This document shows, piece after piece, positions 34,278-43,396 of a stretch of 64,000 bases of DNA. The DNA comes from SABI01 sp028532915 (GTDB lineage Bacteria > Spirochaetota > Spirochaetia > Sphaerochaetales > Sphaerochaetaceae), in NCBI GenBank assembly GCA_963677225.1, contig OY781923.1, positions 2,108,001-2,172,000 of the forward strand, read 5' to 3'. The notes under the pieces were generated by a model. The model searched no databases. It worked only from the letters and a program-made list of their open reading frames with translations, and was not told where the DNA came from. The position numbers and the translations under genes are program-made. Positions within the stretch are counted from its first letter, which is position 1. Every line of letters begins with the position of its first letter.

Positions 34278-36089
34278 TCACTCCACTGTCACGCTCTTGG
34301 CAAGATTTCTTGGATGATCGGGATCGTTTCCTCTGTTCACCGAACAGTAATATGCATACAACTGGGTGACGATCACGCTGAGCATCGGAGCAAAATAGGG
34401 ATCGGTCTTCGGGATCTGGAAAATCTCATCAGCGACACCTTCGAATGCATCATTACCCTCGAACGTGATCGCGAGCGCTTTTGCACCTCTGGCTTTCACC
34501 TCTTTGATATTCGAATCCATCTTATCGTAGAGTTTTGGATGACAGCATGAGGCAACCACAAGAGTATTTTCATCCACCAGTGCGATAGGGCCATGTTTGA
34601 GTTCTCCTGCAGCGAATGCTTCAGAATGGGTGTAGCTTATCTCTTTAAGCTTCAGTGCCGATTCTAACGAGATGGCGAAATCACTCTGTCTTCCGAAATA
34701 GAAGACTTTCGTCTTATTGAACTGGCGGGCGGCGAAACGCTGAATTTCCTCCTGCCGGCAGACGACAGCCTCGGCCTTCTGACTGAGTGTCGACAGTTCT
34801 TCCATCATCTCTTTCTGCTTCTGTTCATCTTTGGTAAGTGCACAGGTAAGAAGAAACACACACATGAGCTGCGTGGTAAAAGCTTTTGTGGAAGCAACGG
34901 CAATCTCAGGTCCCGCCTGAGTGTACATCACATGATCTGCTACCCTGGAGACTGTCGAACCTACTACGTTGGTGATGGCGATGATCTTTGCTCCCTTCTC
35001 TTTGAATATCCTCATTGCCTGCAGAGTGTCTGCTGTTTCTCCCGACTGACTGATGACTATGCAAAGATCATCTTCGGTGACAAGCGGGTCTCTGTACCGG
35101 AATTCGGAGGCAACATCGACTTCAACCGGCAATCTCGAATAATGTTCTATGGCATATTTGGCGACAACCGCCGCATGATAGGCTGTTCCGCAGCCTACGA
35201 TGACGACTCTTCTGGCATCCTTCACTGTCTTGGTAATTTCTCCCAGATCGAGTTTCTCTCCGTAAACACGGGCCTTGTACGTCTGATCTATCGCATAGGG
35301 CTGTTCACAGATCTCTTTGAGCATAAAATGTTCATACCCGTTCTTCTGAGCAGATTGGAGGTCCCAGTCTACATGAGAGACCACCAGATCGATAACATTC
35401 CCTTCAAGATCCAGAATTTCGACTTTCTCGGGAGTGATCTTGGCCACCTGATTGTCATCCAGATACTGAACCTCTCTCGTATATTCGAGCAGCGGTGTCA
35501 CATCTGATGCGAGAAGATTGTTCCCCTCCCCCCGACCTATGATCAGAGGACAATCCTTACGTGCAACAACGATATTCTCCGGTTCGTTTCTGCACACTAC
35601 AGCCAGAGCATAGGAACCTTCGAGTTTCTGAAGAGTCTTCGAAAGAGCCGTGACCAGATCGCCTTCATAATAGAAGTCGATCAGATGAGCGATGCACTCG
35701 GTATCGGTCTCGCTTCTGAAAGTGACATCCTTACCTTCAAGCCACCTGCGCATGGCAACATGGTTTTCGATTATTCCGTTGTGTACCACAGCGATATCAC
35801 CGCTGACATTGGTGTGCGGATGAGAGTTTATATCACTGGGTTCACCATGAGTCGCCCAGCGTGTATGCCCGATACCGGTGAAACCGCTCACAGGCTCTCT
35901 TTCGACAAGAGAAGTAAGATTTGAAAGCCGCCCTTTTGCCTTTCTCACTTCAACTCTGTCATTCGAGATAACTGCGATACCCGCAGAATCATATCCTCTG
36001 TATTCAAGCTTCGACAGACAATCTAGAAGAATTGAAGAAATGTCCTGAGATTTGACCATAGCACCTGTAAATCCGACAATACCGCACAT
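34278..36089 (-). CDS. glmS: Glutamine-fructose-6-phosphate aminotransferase
   Basis: About 603 residues. The ATG at 36089 gives MCGIVGFTG, so the catalytic Cys is residue 2 after processing. The class II glutaminase domain (TRWATHGEPS, HNGIIENH) and two SIS domains (GCGTAYHAA, SQSGETADT, PEIAVASTKAFT) are complete, ending LAKSVTVE. It makes glucosamine-6-phosphate for cell-wall synthesis. RBS AAGGAG. No glmS ribozyme was recognised upstream. Confidence 0.97.
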   Translation of the reverse strand: MCGIVGFTGAMVKSQDISSILLDCLSKLEYRGYDSAGIAVISNDRVEVRKAKGRLSNLTSLVEREPVSGFTGIGHTRWATHGEPSDINSHPHTNVSGDIAVVHNGIIENHVAMRRWLEGKDVTFRSETDTECIAHLIDFYYEGDLVTALSKTLQKLEGSYALAVVCRNEPENIVVARKDCPLIIGRGEGNNLLASDVTPLLEYTREVQYLDDNQVAKITPEKVEILDLEGNVIDLVVSHVDWDLQSAQKNGYEHFMLKEICEQPYAIDQTYKARVYGEKLDLGEITKTVKDARRVVIVGCGTAYHAAVVAKYAIEHYSRLPVEVDVASEFRYRDPLVTEDDLCIVISQSGETADTLQAMRIFKEKGAKIIAITNVVGSTVSRVADHVMYTQAGPEIAVASTKAFTTQLMCVFLLTCALTKDEQKQKEMMEELSTLSQKAEAVVCRQEEIQRFAARQFNKTKVFYFGRQSDFAISLESALKLKEISYTHSEAFAAGELKHGPIALVDENTLVVASCCHPKLYDKMDSNIKEVKARGAKALAITFEGNDAFEGVADEIFQIPKTDPYFAPMLSVIVTQLYAYYCSVNRGNDPDHPRNLAKSVTVE

Positions 36090-36470
36090 GATGAACTCCT
36101 TCAGCCATAACATGGCCAGAATATGAGAAATATCGATAAAAAACACAAAAGGTAACCGCAACCTCAATATAAAAAGAGAACAGAAACCTCACCTTTACTT
36201 TAACTTATTTAAATAATTATAAGAATACCCTTTTATTAACATAAATAGAAACACCCCCGTGCGAACGGAGAAGATCTACCAGTATTATATTAAAAGTCTT
36301 CATAATGAAACAATAACCAATTCATATTTTGTTTTTATCACAAAATCTCATGCACTATATATTTGTTAAAATGTATATCAAATTACTATTATAGTAAAAA
36401 TCAATTACATGTTTACCTTTATGGTAATTTCATAGTTTACATATTCAGAGTATGAGGTTATACTCTAATT
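36090..36470. other. Intergenic region with palindromes before the toxin-antitoxin pair
   Basis: About 380 bases, very AT-rich, without a gene. TTACTAT-T-ATAGTAA (36383-36397) and TTACC-TTTAT-GGTAA (36413-36427) are inverted repeats, in addition to the promoter operator nearer the toxin gene. Confidence 0.55.
36436..36466 (+). promoter_or_regulatory. Promoter and operator of the HigBA-like pair
   Basis: TTTACA (36436-36441) and TATACT (36459-36464) are 17 bases apart. The perfect repeat AGAGTAT-GAGGTT-ATACTCT (36447-36466) covers the spacer and -10, the usual place for autorepression by the antitoxin. Transcription would start about at the toxin start codon, so the message may be leaderless. 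Confidence 0.75.
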
Positions 36471-36779
36471 GTGGAAGTGTATTTTCAAAACCGACATCTA
36501 GAGAAGCTCTACACTACTGGATGGGATAAGAAATACCCTCTTGAGGATCATGTCATTGACAGTTTTTTTGAGGTTGTGGCAATTATTCAGGCGGCTAAAA
36601 ATATCTATGATTTCAGGAATCAACCATCTTTAAAATTTGAAAGAATGATAAGCACCGAAAAATTCTATTCTTTTAGATTGAACAGAAAATTCCGTCTGGA
36701 AGTCACAATAGACTGGGAAAATAAGGAAAAGACAATTGGAATCGTTGGTATTGAAGAGATAAGTGTTCATTGCCGATAG
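36471..36779 (+). CDS. higB: HigB/RelE-family toxin
   Basis: A 102-residue protein with the RelE/HigB fold: LEKLYTTGWDKKYP, a middle helix with FFEVVAIIQAAKNIYDF and the C-terminal FYSFRLNRKFRLEV strand with basic residues. Such toxins cut mRNA on the ribosome. It starts at GTG 36471 (or GTG 36477); no ribosome site is seen, which fits a leaderless message. The antitoxin gene follows by 12 bases. Confidence 0.85.
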   Translation: MEVYFQNRHLEKLYTTGWDKKYPLEDHVIDSFFEVVAIIQAAKNIYDFRNQPSLKFERMISTEKFYSFRLNRKFRLEVTIDWENKEKTIGIVGIEEISVHCR

Positions 36780-36791
36780 GAGGATAATTTC

Positions 36792-37919
36792 ATGACAAAT
36801 ATAAAAACTCTTAAACCGGCGCGAGTCAAGGGACCGGGAAACATTATACTTCGCTATTTAAACTCACTAGGATGGAATCAGGTAGATTTAGCAGAAATCA
36901 CAGGGGTGTCGGTCAAAACTATCAGCCAGATCATCAATCACAAACAGGCGATCTCCGTTGAGATGGCAAAAGTCCTGGCAAAAGCATTCAACAACAATCC
37001 GGAATTCTGGCTGAATCTTGACAATCAATATAGATTGCAATCAGTAAACTCCGAATCAAAAGAGAATTCTGCTGCAATTAAAGCAAAGATCAGAAGATAT
37101 ATGCCGGTGTTAGAAATACAGAAAAACAATTGGGTTCAAACATCTGATAACACAGCGAAAGGATATGAAGCTACATTCCGTGAGATCTGGGGAACAGATT
37201 ATAATGACACATCGGTATATGAAAAATCCCCTCAGTATGCTGCTCGCAACAATAAAGAGAATCCCGATTATACTTGCTTCTATAGCATGACCTGGCTTAA
37301 GATTGCACACAACAGAGCTGAAAAATTATCGGTACCTCTGTATGATCGTACAAAATTAGAACAGATTCAAACCGATTTTTCCAAGCTTACTCTTTATCCT
37401 GATGGTATTAATGTTTTACAGAAAGAACTCAAAGATGCAGGAGTAAAGTTCTTGTACCAGAAACCCCTCAAAAAGACCTATCTGGATGGAGCCTGTTTTT
37501 TTGATGGTGACAACCCTGTGATCGTTTACACAGGCAGATACGATCGGATCGATCATTTCTGGTTCACTATGGCCCATGAAATCTCTCATATCCTGCTTCA
37601 TTTAAAAAAAAGTGATTCTGAATATATCCTCGATAATTTTGAGATCGAAGGAGAAGATGAGAGAGAGGAGGAAGCCAATAGAACGGCGGGAAAAATGTTG
37701 TATTATGATGAAATAGTGGCATTGAGCAGACCGATTGCAAACTATTTTGCAGAAAAGAAATTGATCGAAATTTCGAATAAGGTGGGAGTAGACCCTTCGA
37801 TCGTTCTGGGCAAGTTACAGCACGATGAGATAATTTCTTATAATAGCAGACTTAACCACTATAAAAGAAAGATCATAGATCAATATTTCATACCTGAAAT
37901 TGACCGGCTACGTTCATAG
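36792..37919 (+). CDS. higA: HigA-like antitoxin fused to ImmA/IrrE metallopeptidase domain
   Basis: A 375-residue protein. Residues 15-80 form an XRE-type helix-turn-helix of the HigA kind (QVDLAEITGVSVKTISQIIN), and the C-terminal half is an ImmA/IrrE (DUF955) domain with the zinc motif HEISH and an acidic residue downstream (EEEANRTAG). Such fusions are known from HigA-like antitoxins and stress regulators, where the peptidase part may cleave a partner repressor. An AGGAGG site precedes the ATG. It is likely to bind the palindrome before the toxin gene. Confidence 0.9.
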   Translation: MTNIKTLKPARVKGPGNIILRYLNSLGWNQVDLAEITGVSVKTISQIINHKQAISVEMAKVLAKAFNNNPEFWLNLDNQYRLQSVNSESKENSAAIKAKIRRYMPVLEIQKNNWVQTSDNTAKGYEATFREIWGTDYNDTSVYEKSPQYAARNNKENPDYTCFYSMTWLKIAHNRAEKLSVPLYDRTKLEQIQTDFSKLTLYPDGINVLQKELKDAGVKFLYQKPLKKTYLDGACFFDGDNPVIVYTGRYDRIDHFWFTMAHEISHILLHLKKSDSEYILDNFEIEGEDEREEEANRTAGKMLYYDEIVALSRPIANYFAEKKLIEISNKVGVDPSIVLGKLQHDEIISYNSRLNHYKRKIIDQYFIPEIDRLRS

Positions 37920-38098
37920 TGTGCTGTCAGGAAAGATGATGTTCTGTTGGCACAAAGAAAATGCGACCAGCATTGCCTTCCCTGCGGAAGATTCTGCTGG
38001 TATTCACCATTAAGAGGCTATTTTAAAGTTTTTATTTTTTTCATTTGACAAATACCAAATCCTCTTCTAGACTGTTTGTATAAAATTTTATCGATTAG

Positions 38099-38155
38099 GC
38101 AAACGTTTGCTTAGTCGCTAATATATTTTTTTGAGCAATAGGCAAACGTTTGCCT
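38099..38155 (+). promoter_or_regulatory. Two LacI-type operators before the regulator-tct operon
   Basis: GCAAACGTTTGC (38099-38110) and AGGCAAACGTTTGCCT (38140-38155) are perfect palindromes of the LacI/GalR kind. Their centres are 43 bases apart, about four helical turns, which suits DNA looping or cooperative binding. They lie upstream of the LacI gene, so the regulator controls itself and the operon. Confidence 0.92.
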
Positions 38156-38185
38156 ATTTATATTAAAAGGTAAAAGGAACAGATT

Positions 38186-39190
38186 GTGGCAAAATACCCT
38201 ACGATGAAAGATGTTGCGAAAAAAGCTAATACGACTGCCAGTACTGTTTCTTACGTTCTGAGCAACAAAGAAGGCCGGTACATCAGTGAAGAAATGAGAG
38301 AAAGAGTTCTCAAGGTCGCCAAGGAACTCAACTATGTGAAGTTCAACGGGGCATCTTCGCTGAAAGGAAAAGAACGCAAACTGATAGGTATCATGGTACC
38401 CCAGTTCGCCAACCAGTTCTTCACGAAACTGATTCTCGAGGCCGAAAAAGTTTTCGTCACTCATAATTTCGATATGATCATCTGCAACACCTTCGATGAC
38501 CCTGAAAGAGAAAAGGAAATCGTCTACAGACTTCTCAGCCAGAGAGTCGACGGCATCATCATCTCCCCTACTATAAAAGGAAGTGAGAATACCGAGATCC
38601 TGCGTGAATTGGGGGTGAAGCTGGTAGTCGTCGACCGTCCCCTGGAAGGACTCAGCGATTATCATTTTCTCACATCGGACAACATTCAGGCTGGCAGGAT
38701 GGGAATGAGGCGTCTTCTTGATACCGGTCATAAACAGATCGCATATATCGGTTGGGATTCCGGAATATCCTCTCTGGAAGACAGAAAGAACGGAGCTCTC
38801 ATGGAACATCCCGACACTCTTGTCTATAACGGACCGATCTCTGATGAGGACGGATACAGACTGACTCAGGAGGTTCTTGAGGATCATCCAGATGTCGATG
38901 CGATTTTTTACGGATTCAACATACAGGCAGCTGGTGGTATGAGATACCTCAAAGAACATCACATCGCTTTTCCCGATGACATCTCGATATCGATCATCGG
39001 CAGTCCCGAGTGGGTGAAGATCGGGAACAACGATATCGAACACATTGACCTGAATTCCAGAGAACTCGGTAAAGAGGCTGCTAACCTGATGATGGAGATC
39101 ATCGGTAAAAAAGTCGTCAAAACTGTCAGAAAAATCAGCAGCTGCATCCTGATAGAAGGTGCATCTGTGAAGAATAATTTTAGGAGGTAG
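38186..39190 (+). CDS. LacI-family transcriptional regulator
   Basis: A 334-residue regulator from a GTG start with AAGGA upstream. The HTH (TMKDVAKKANTTASTVSYVLSN) and hinge are followed by a periplasmic-binding-like effector domain (LIGIMVPQFANQFF, DGIIISPTI, VVDRPLE). Two LacI operators lie in its promoter. It is the first gene of an operon with TctCBA and three catabolic genes, so its effector is probably their substrate. Confidence 0.93.
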   Translation: MAKYPTMKDVAKKANTTASTVSYVLSNKEGRYISEEMRERVLKVAKELNYVKFNGASSLKGKERKLIGIMVPQFANQFFTKLILEAEKVFVTHNFDMIICNTFDDPEREKEIVYRLLSQRVDGIIISPTIKGSENTEILRELGVKLVVVDRPLEGLSDYHFLTSDNIQAGRMGMRRLLDTGHKQIAYIGWDSGISSLEDRKNGALMEHPDTLVYNGPISDEDGYRLTQEVLEDHPDVDAIFYGFNIQAAGGMRYLKEHHIAFPDDISISIIGSPEWVKIGNNDIEHIDLNSRELGKEAANLMMEIIGKKVVKTVRKISSCILIEGASVKNNFRR

Positions 39191-39193
39191 AAG

Positions 39194-40204
39194 ATGAAGA
39201 AGGTTCTTACTCTTTGTCTCGCAATGCTCGTACTTGGAAGTTTCTGTTTCGCAACTGCAGAAGCTGAGGAATATCCAAGCAAAAACATCAACCTTACTGT
39301 TCCTTACGGTGCAGGTGGAACAACTGATCTTACCGCACGTTCGATCACCAACACTATGGGGAAAGAACTTGGTGTCACGATCAACGTCGTGAACACTCCG
39401 GGTGCCGGCGGAAGTGCAGGAACTCTGAATGTCCTCAATTCTCCGGTAGACGGTTACACGATGCTGGCAAACGGTATGCTCTGTATCTCCACGATGCCTG
39501 TGAACGGATTCACCGACAAGACCTATAAAGACTGGGACGTGTGGATTGCCACATATGCTCCGAACGTAGTGGTAGTACCGAAAGACAGTCAATTCAACAC
39601 TATCGAAGACCTCATTAATGCGATCAGAAAAAATCCCGGTCAGATCACTGCCGGTACTGCCGGTATCGGATCTGGCGGTCATTTCGGAGCTGAAGTCATC
39701 AAGGCCGTTGCAGGTGCTGATTACAAGCATATCACCTATGCAGGTGGCGGTCCCGCTTTCACTGCCACACTGGCTGGAGAAGTACAGTTCTGTCCTCAGC
39801 TTCTTGCCGAGTACAAAGATGCCATCATCAGCGGCGACGTGAAAGCTCTGTGCACACTTTCGACCGAAGATATCGAACTGGCTCCCGGGGTTGTAGTACC
39901 ATCAATCCTCAACAGCTATCCTGAAGCTGCCCCGCTTCTTCCGATGGGAGAAGTCACTGCAATCCTGATCCCCAAAGGTCTTGAAGAAGAGAAACTTCAG
40001 AAGCTTGATAAAGCATTTGAAGTCGCTACAAAAGACCCTGCCTTCATCGAGTTCTGCGACCAGAAGAGCTTTACCGTCATGCCGATGGGAAGAGAAGAAT
40101 CTCAGAAGTTCCTCGATGATTTTGCCAGCCGTGCCTGTTATATCCTCTGGGATGCAGGTGCCGCGAAAGTCGATCCTGCACAGTTCGGCATCACCCGGCG
40201 TTAA
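39194..40204 (+). CDS. Tripartite tricarboxylate transporter binding protein TctC
   Basis: A 336-residue periplasmic binding protein with a signal peptide (about 1-24) and the Bug/TctC pattern: YPSKNINLTVPYGAGGTTD at the mature end, TPGAGGSAGTLNV and GSGGHFGAEVIKAVAGADYKHITYAGGGPA. It binds a carboxylate or related compound for the TctBA membrane part. The gene follows the regulator by 3 bases, with TAGGAGG upstream. A hairpin lies after it. Confidence 0.92.
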   Translation: MKKVLTLCLAMLVLGSFCFATAEAEEYPSKNINLTVPYGAGGTTDLTARSITNTMGKELGVTINVVNTPGAGGSAGTLNVLNSPVDGYTMLANGMLCISTMPVNGFTDKTYKDWDVWIATYAPNVVVVPKDSQFNTIEDLINAIRKNPGQITAGTAGIGSGGHFGAEVIKAVAGADYKHITYAGGGPAFTATLAGEVQFCPQLLAEYKDAIISGDVKALCTLSTEDIELAPGVVVPSILNSYPEAAPLLPMGEVTAILIPKGLEEEKLQKLDKAFEVATKDPAFIEFCDQKSFTVMPMGREESQKFLDDFASRACYILWDAGAAKVDPAQFGITRR

Positions 40205-40226
40205 TGATATAGGATAAAATGATCTG

Positions 40227-40251
40227 TTCCGGGCATTCTAGATGCCCGGAA
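40227..40251 (+). terminator. Intercistronic hairpin after tctC
   Basis: TTCCGGGCAT and ATGCCCGGAA form a perfect ten-base stem around TCTAG. There is no T-tract, so it more likely stabilises the 3' end of the binding-protein message or partly stops transcription, giving more binding protein than membrane subunits. Confidence 0.72.
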
Positions 40252-40271
40252 TTAGTTACAAGGAATGTAAA

Positions 40272-40781
40272 ATGGATAAGAAGACGAAAGATTTTTGGTT
40301 CTCATGCTTTTTAGCTTTGTTCAGCCTGTTCGCCGTGATATCCGGGTACCAGATAGTACATGAGGCGTCATTGCCCCCTTACAATATCGACAGCTTCGTG
40401 CTGTCCCCAGGTCTGTTGCCTGTCGTGCTTGGATATGTGTTATTGTTCTGTTCTGTCATATTGTGGATACAGAGTGTTAGAAGCGAACTGTCAATCGGAG
40501 AGTCTGTCAGAAACCATATTCACGAAACAAAAAATTGGCTAGAAAGTCTTAAAGGAAACGAAAATGTGATCTACACACTCGGGGGAATTCTCATCGTAGC
40601 TCTCTACACATTCGTTCTTTTGGCTAATTTTTCGTTCGTGGTCTCATCTCTGATTTTTCTGATAGCGCTCATGTTGTTTCTGAGATCGACAAACCTGTGG
40701 AAGATCGTGATCATCTCTGTTGTTACGATCGCACTTCTGGTACTGCTGTTCCAGGTTTGTTTTAACACCGTATTACCATAG
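40272..40781 (+). CDS. TctB-like small membrane subunit
   Basis: About 169 residues with four membrane helices, from the ATG at 40272, which has AAGGA eight bases upstream. The pattern (helix, a long polar loop, then three helices) is that of TctB of tripartite tricarboxylate transporters. It lies between tctC and tctA. Confidence 0.87.
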   Translation: MDKKTKDFWFSCFLALFSLFAVISGYQIVHEASLPPYNIDSFVLSPGLLPVVLGYVLLFCSVILWIQSVRSELSIGESVRNHIHETKNWLESLKGNENVIYTLGGILIVALYTFVLLANFSFVVSSLIFLIALMLFLRSTNLWKIVIISVVTIALLVLLFQVCFNTVLP

Positions 40782-40792
40782 GAGAAACCGTT

Positions 40793-42298
40793 TTGGCTTT
40801 TGAATATCTTTTCGATGCGATTCTCACCGTTTCGCAACCGTTGAACATAATGATCCTGTTTTTGTCTACAGCTGCAGGATTGCTCATGGGAATGCTTCCC
40901 GGTCTCAGTGCCACGATGGCGATAGCGCTTCTGACCGGTCTCACGTATAACTTTCCCACCCAGTCGGCTCTGATCAGTCTTCTGGGCGTGTATGTCGGGG
41001 CTATCAGCGGCGGATGTCAGTCTGCCATACTGTTGAACATACCCGGAACTCCGGCATCGGCAGCAACCGCTCTGGACGGCTTTCCGATGGCTCGAAGGGG
41101 AGAGGGAGGTCTGGCGATCTTTCTTGCTACCACATCCTCATTCCTCGGGACATTCCTCTCGGTAATATTCGTTCTGACTCTCACCCCTGTTCTGACACAG
41201 TTCGCGTTGAAGTTCGCATCCTGGGAATTCTTCCTTCTTTCGATATTCGGGATCATGATCTGCGGATCTATCACAGCCAGAGGCAATGCTCTCAAAGGAT
41301 GGATCAGCGGTATTCTGGGACTGATGGTGGCGCAGATCGGAATGGACATCGTGGACACGTTCCCCCGCTACAGTTACGGCAACGTCAATCTGATGTCCTC
41401 CATCCAGCTGATTCCGGTAATGATCGGTCTGTTCGGATTTCCCGAGATCGTCAAATCATTCGTGAAAAAAGAGGAAAACAGGACTGTAGGCTTAACCAGA
41501 TTCGAACCGAAAAAAGGATTCCGGCTCATCGGAAAGAATATCGTTGCCATCATCAGATCGGCTGCGATCGGAGTCGGTGTGGGAATCATTCCCGGCGTCG
41601 GAGAAGATACCGGAGGCTGGTTAAGCTATTGGGCGAGCAAACAGAACAGCAAAGACAAAGAATCTTTCGGGAAAGGCAATCCGCTGGGTATCATATCCGC
41701 AGAATCAGGCAACAATTCCTGCATCGGCGGAGCTATCATCCCGGTACTGAGTCTTGCAGTCCCGGGCTCTGCTCCGGCTGCGGTTCTTCTCGCGGCTTTT
41801 TTGATGCATGGATATAGACCGGGACCTTTATTGATGACCGAGTCTCCTTCTTTCGTCTATAACGTATGTATCTATCTCGCTTTCGCATCATTTGCCATGT
41901 GGGCGATTGCTCTTCTCATCAGCCATGGAACGGTCAGGCTGCTCGCATTGAAAAAGAAGATTCTTATGCCGATCATCTATACACTGTGCGTCATCGGCGC
42001 CTATCTGATCCACTATAACATGTTCGATGTGAAAGTCATGTTCGTATTCGGCATGGTGGGGATTCTGATCACGAAACTCGATATCCCGGCAGCACCTTTC
42101 CTTTTGGGAGTCATCCTCGGGCCGATGGCTGATTCGAATCTTCGAAGAGGTTTGAGGTTGTCAAACGGCTCGATGCTTCCCATGCTGCAAAGACCTATTT
42201 GCATCTTCTTCCTTCTGGTGATATTATTTATGATTTTCCAACAGACAGGATTGATTGACTTGATAAAGAGAAAAGGAAAGAAGGATGGAGATAAATAG
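40793..42298 (+). CDS. TctA large membrane subunit
   Basis: A 501-residue membrane protein with about eleven helices. GLLMGMLPGLSATMAIAL and the mirrored GIIPGVGEDTGGWLSYWASK are the two TctA motifs, and SGNNSCIGGAIIPVLSLAVPG lies after the second. The start is a TTG at 40793 with GGAG eight bases upstream. It moves the TctC-bound substrate with ions. Its end overlaps the next gene by 14 bases. Confidence 0.93.
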   Translation: MAFEYLFDAILTVSQPLNIMILFLSTAAGLLMGMLPGLSATMAIALLTGLTYNFPTQSALISLLGVYVGAISGGCQSAILLNIPGTPASAATALDGFPMARRGEGGLAIFLATTSSFLGTFLSVIFVLTLTPVLTQFALKFASWEFFLLSIFGIMICGSITARGNALKGWISGILGLMVAQIGMDIVDTFPRYSYGNVNLMSSIQLIPVMIGLFGFPEIVKSFVKKEENRTVGLTRFEPKKGFRLIGKNIVAIIRSAAIGVGVGIIPGVGEDTGGWLSYWASKQNSKDKESFGKGNPLGIISAESGNNSCIGGAIIPVLSLAVPGSAPAAVLLAAFLMHGYRPGPLLMTESPSFVYNVCIYLAFASFAMWAIALLISHGTVRLLALKKKILMPIIYTLCVIGAYLIHYNMFDVKVMFVFGMVGILITKLDIPAAPFLLGVILGPMADSNLRRGLRLSNGSMLPMLQRPICIFFLLVILFMIFQQTGLIDLIKRKGKKDGDK

Positions 42299-43376
42299 AG
42301 AAGATGGGATGAACTATTCCCCTGTCTCGCTGGCAGAGATATCCGAGCGGCTGAAGGAAGGGGAATTGAATTTTGCAGTGATCGGACTCGATCATGGTCA
42401 TATCCATGCGATGACACAGGGATTGACTGAGATAGGAGCCACACCGGTCGCAGTATATGATGAAGATTTCAGCAGAACGAAAGCCTTTGCTGAGAAGCAC
42501 CATATACCAGCCTGTGTGACTTCTGTTGAGACAATCATGGAAGACCCTTGCGTGAATCTGATCCTCAGTGCCATCCGACCCGACAAAAGAACAGATCTGG
42601 GATTACAGGCAATGCTCCATGGAAAAGACTATTTCGTCGATAAGCCGGGGGCTCTGACACTGAATGAAGTCAAAAAGATCAGAGAAACTTGTTCTGAGAC
42701 GGGAAGAAAGTATATTGTCTATTTCGGCGAAAGGGTGCATGTAGAGGGCGCTGTATATGCACAAAAACTGATTGAAGATGGAAAGACCGGAAGAGTTCTC
42801 TCGATAACGATTCTGGCGCCTCACCGCCTGAATAAAGAATCGAGACCCGAATGGTTTTTCGACAAGAACCAAAATGGTGCGATCATCCAGGATATCGGAA
42901 GTCATCAGATGGAACAGTTTCTCACCTACAGCGGTGCAGAAGATGCGAAGATCGTCCACAGTGCCGTTGCGAACTATGCAAACAAGGATAAAAAGAACTT
43001 CTATGACTTCGGAGAATTCTCGATAGTCACCGATAACGGGACAGCAGGATACTGCCGCCTGGACTGGTTCACTCCTGACGGGATGCGGGTCTGGGGAGAT
43101 GGAAGAGTCTTTATCGTCGGCGAGAAAGGTTCTATAGAGATACGCAAATATATTGATGCGGGAAATGAGAAATTTGATGATGGAGATATAGTCATCTTCA
43201 CTGATGCTCAAAGGGAGAACAGAATCGAGTGCAGAGGTTCTGTAGGATTTCCTTTCTTTTACAGGGTCGCACAGGATATGATCAACAGGACCGAGAACGA
43301 AATCACCCAGTCTCATATTCTCAAGTCAATGGAACTCACGATCGAAGCACAGATGAAAGCTGTCGTCATCGAATAA
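42285..43376 (+). CDS. Gfo/Idh/MocA-family oxidoreductase
   Basis: A 363-residue NAD(P)-dependent sugar dehydrogenase-like protein. NFAVIGLDHGHIHAMTQGL is the Rossmann start, in the GLDHGHIH variant, and DKPGALTLNEVKKI is the usual EKP-type motif; the C-terminal half is the alpha/beta substrate domain. It overlaps tctA, so it is translated with it. Substrate unknown: a sugar, polyol or sugar acid brought in by Tct is likely. Confidence 0.88.
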   Translation: MEINREDGMNYSPVSLAEISERLKEGELNFAVIGLDHGHIHAMTQGLTEIGATPVAVYDEDFSRTKAFAEKHHIPACVTSVETIMEDPCVNLILSAIRPDKRTDLGLQAMLHGKDYFVDKPGALTLNEVKKIRETCSETGRKYIVYFGERVHVEGAVYAQKLIEDGKTGRVLSITILAPHRLNKESRPEWFFDKNQNGAIIQDIGSHQMEQFLTYSGAEDAKIVHSAVANYANKDKKNFYDFGEFSIVTDNGTAGYCRLDWFTPDGMRVWGDGRVFIVGEKGSIEIRKYIDAGNEKFDDGDIVIFTDAQRENRIECRGSVGFPFFYRVAQDMINRTENEITQSHILKSMELTIEAQMKAVVIE

Positions 43377-43396
43377 TCAAAAGAAGGAACTCTGTA

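Noticed and set aside
36090..36200. Possible glmS ribozyme or leader before glmS
   Set aside because: No ribozyme core is present, and the ribosome site lies directly before the ATG.
38111..39730. 539-residue minus-strand frame opposite LacI and tctC
   Set aside because: Both plus-strand proteins match known families over their full length, so this is a shadow.
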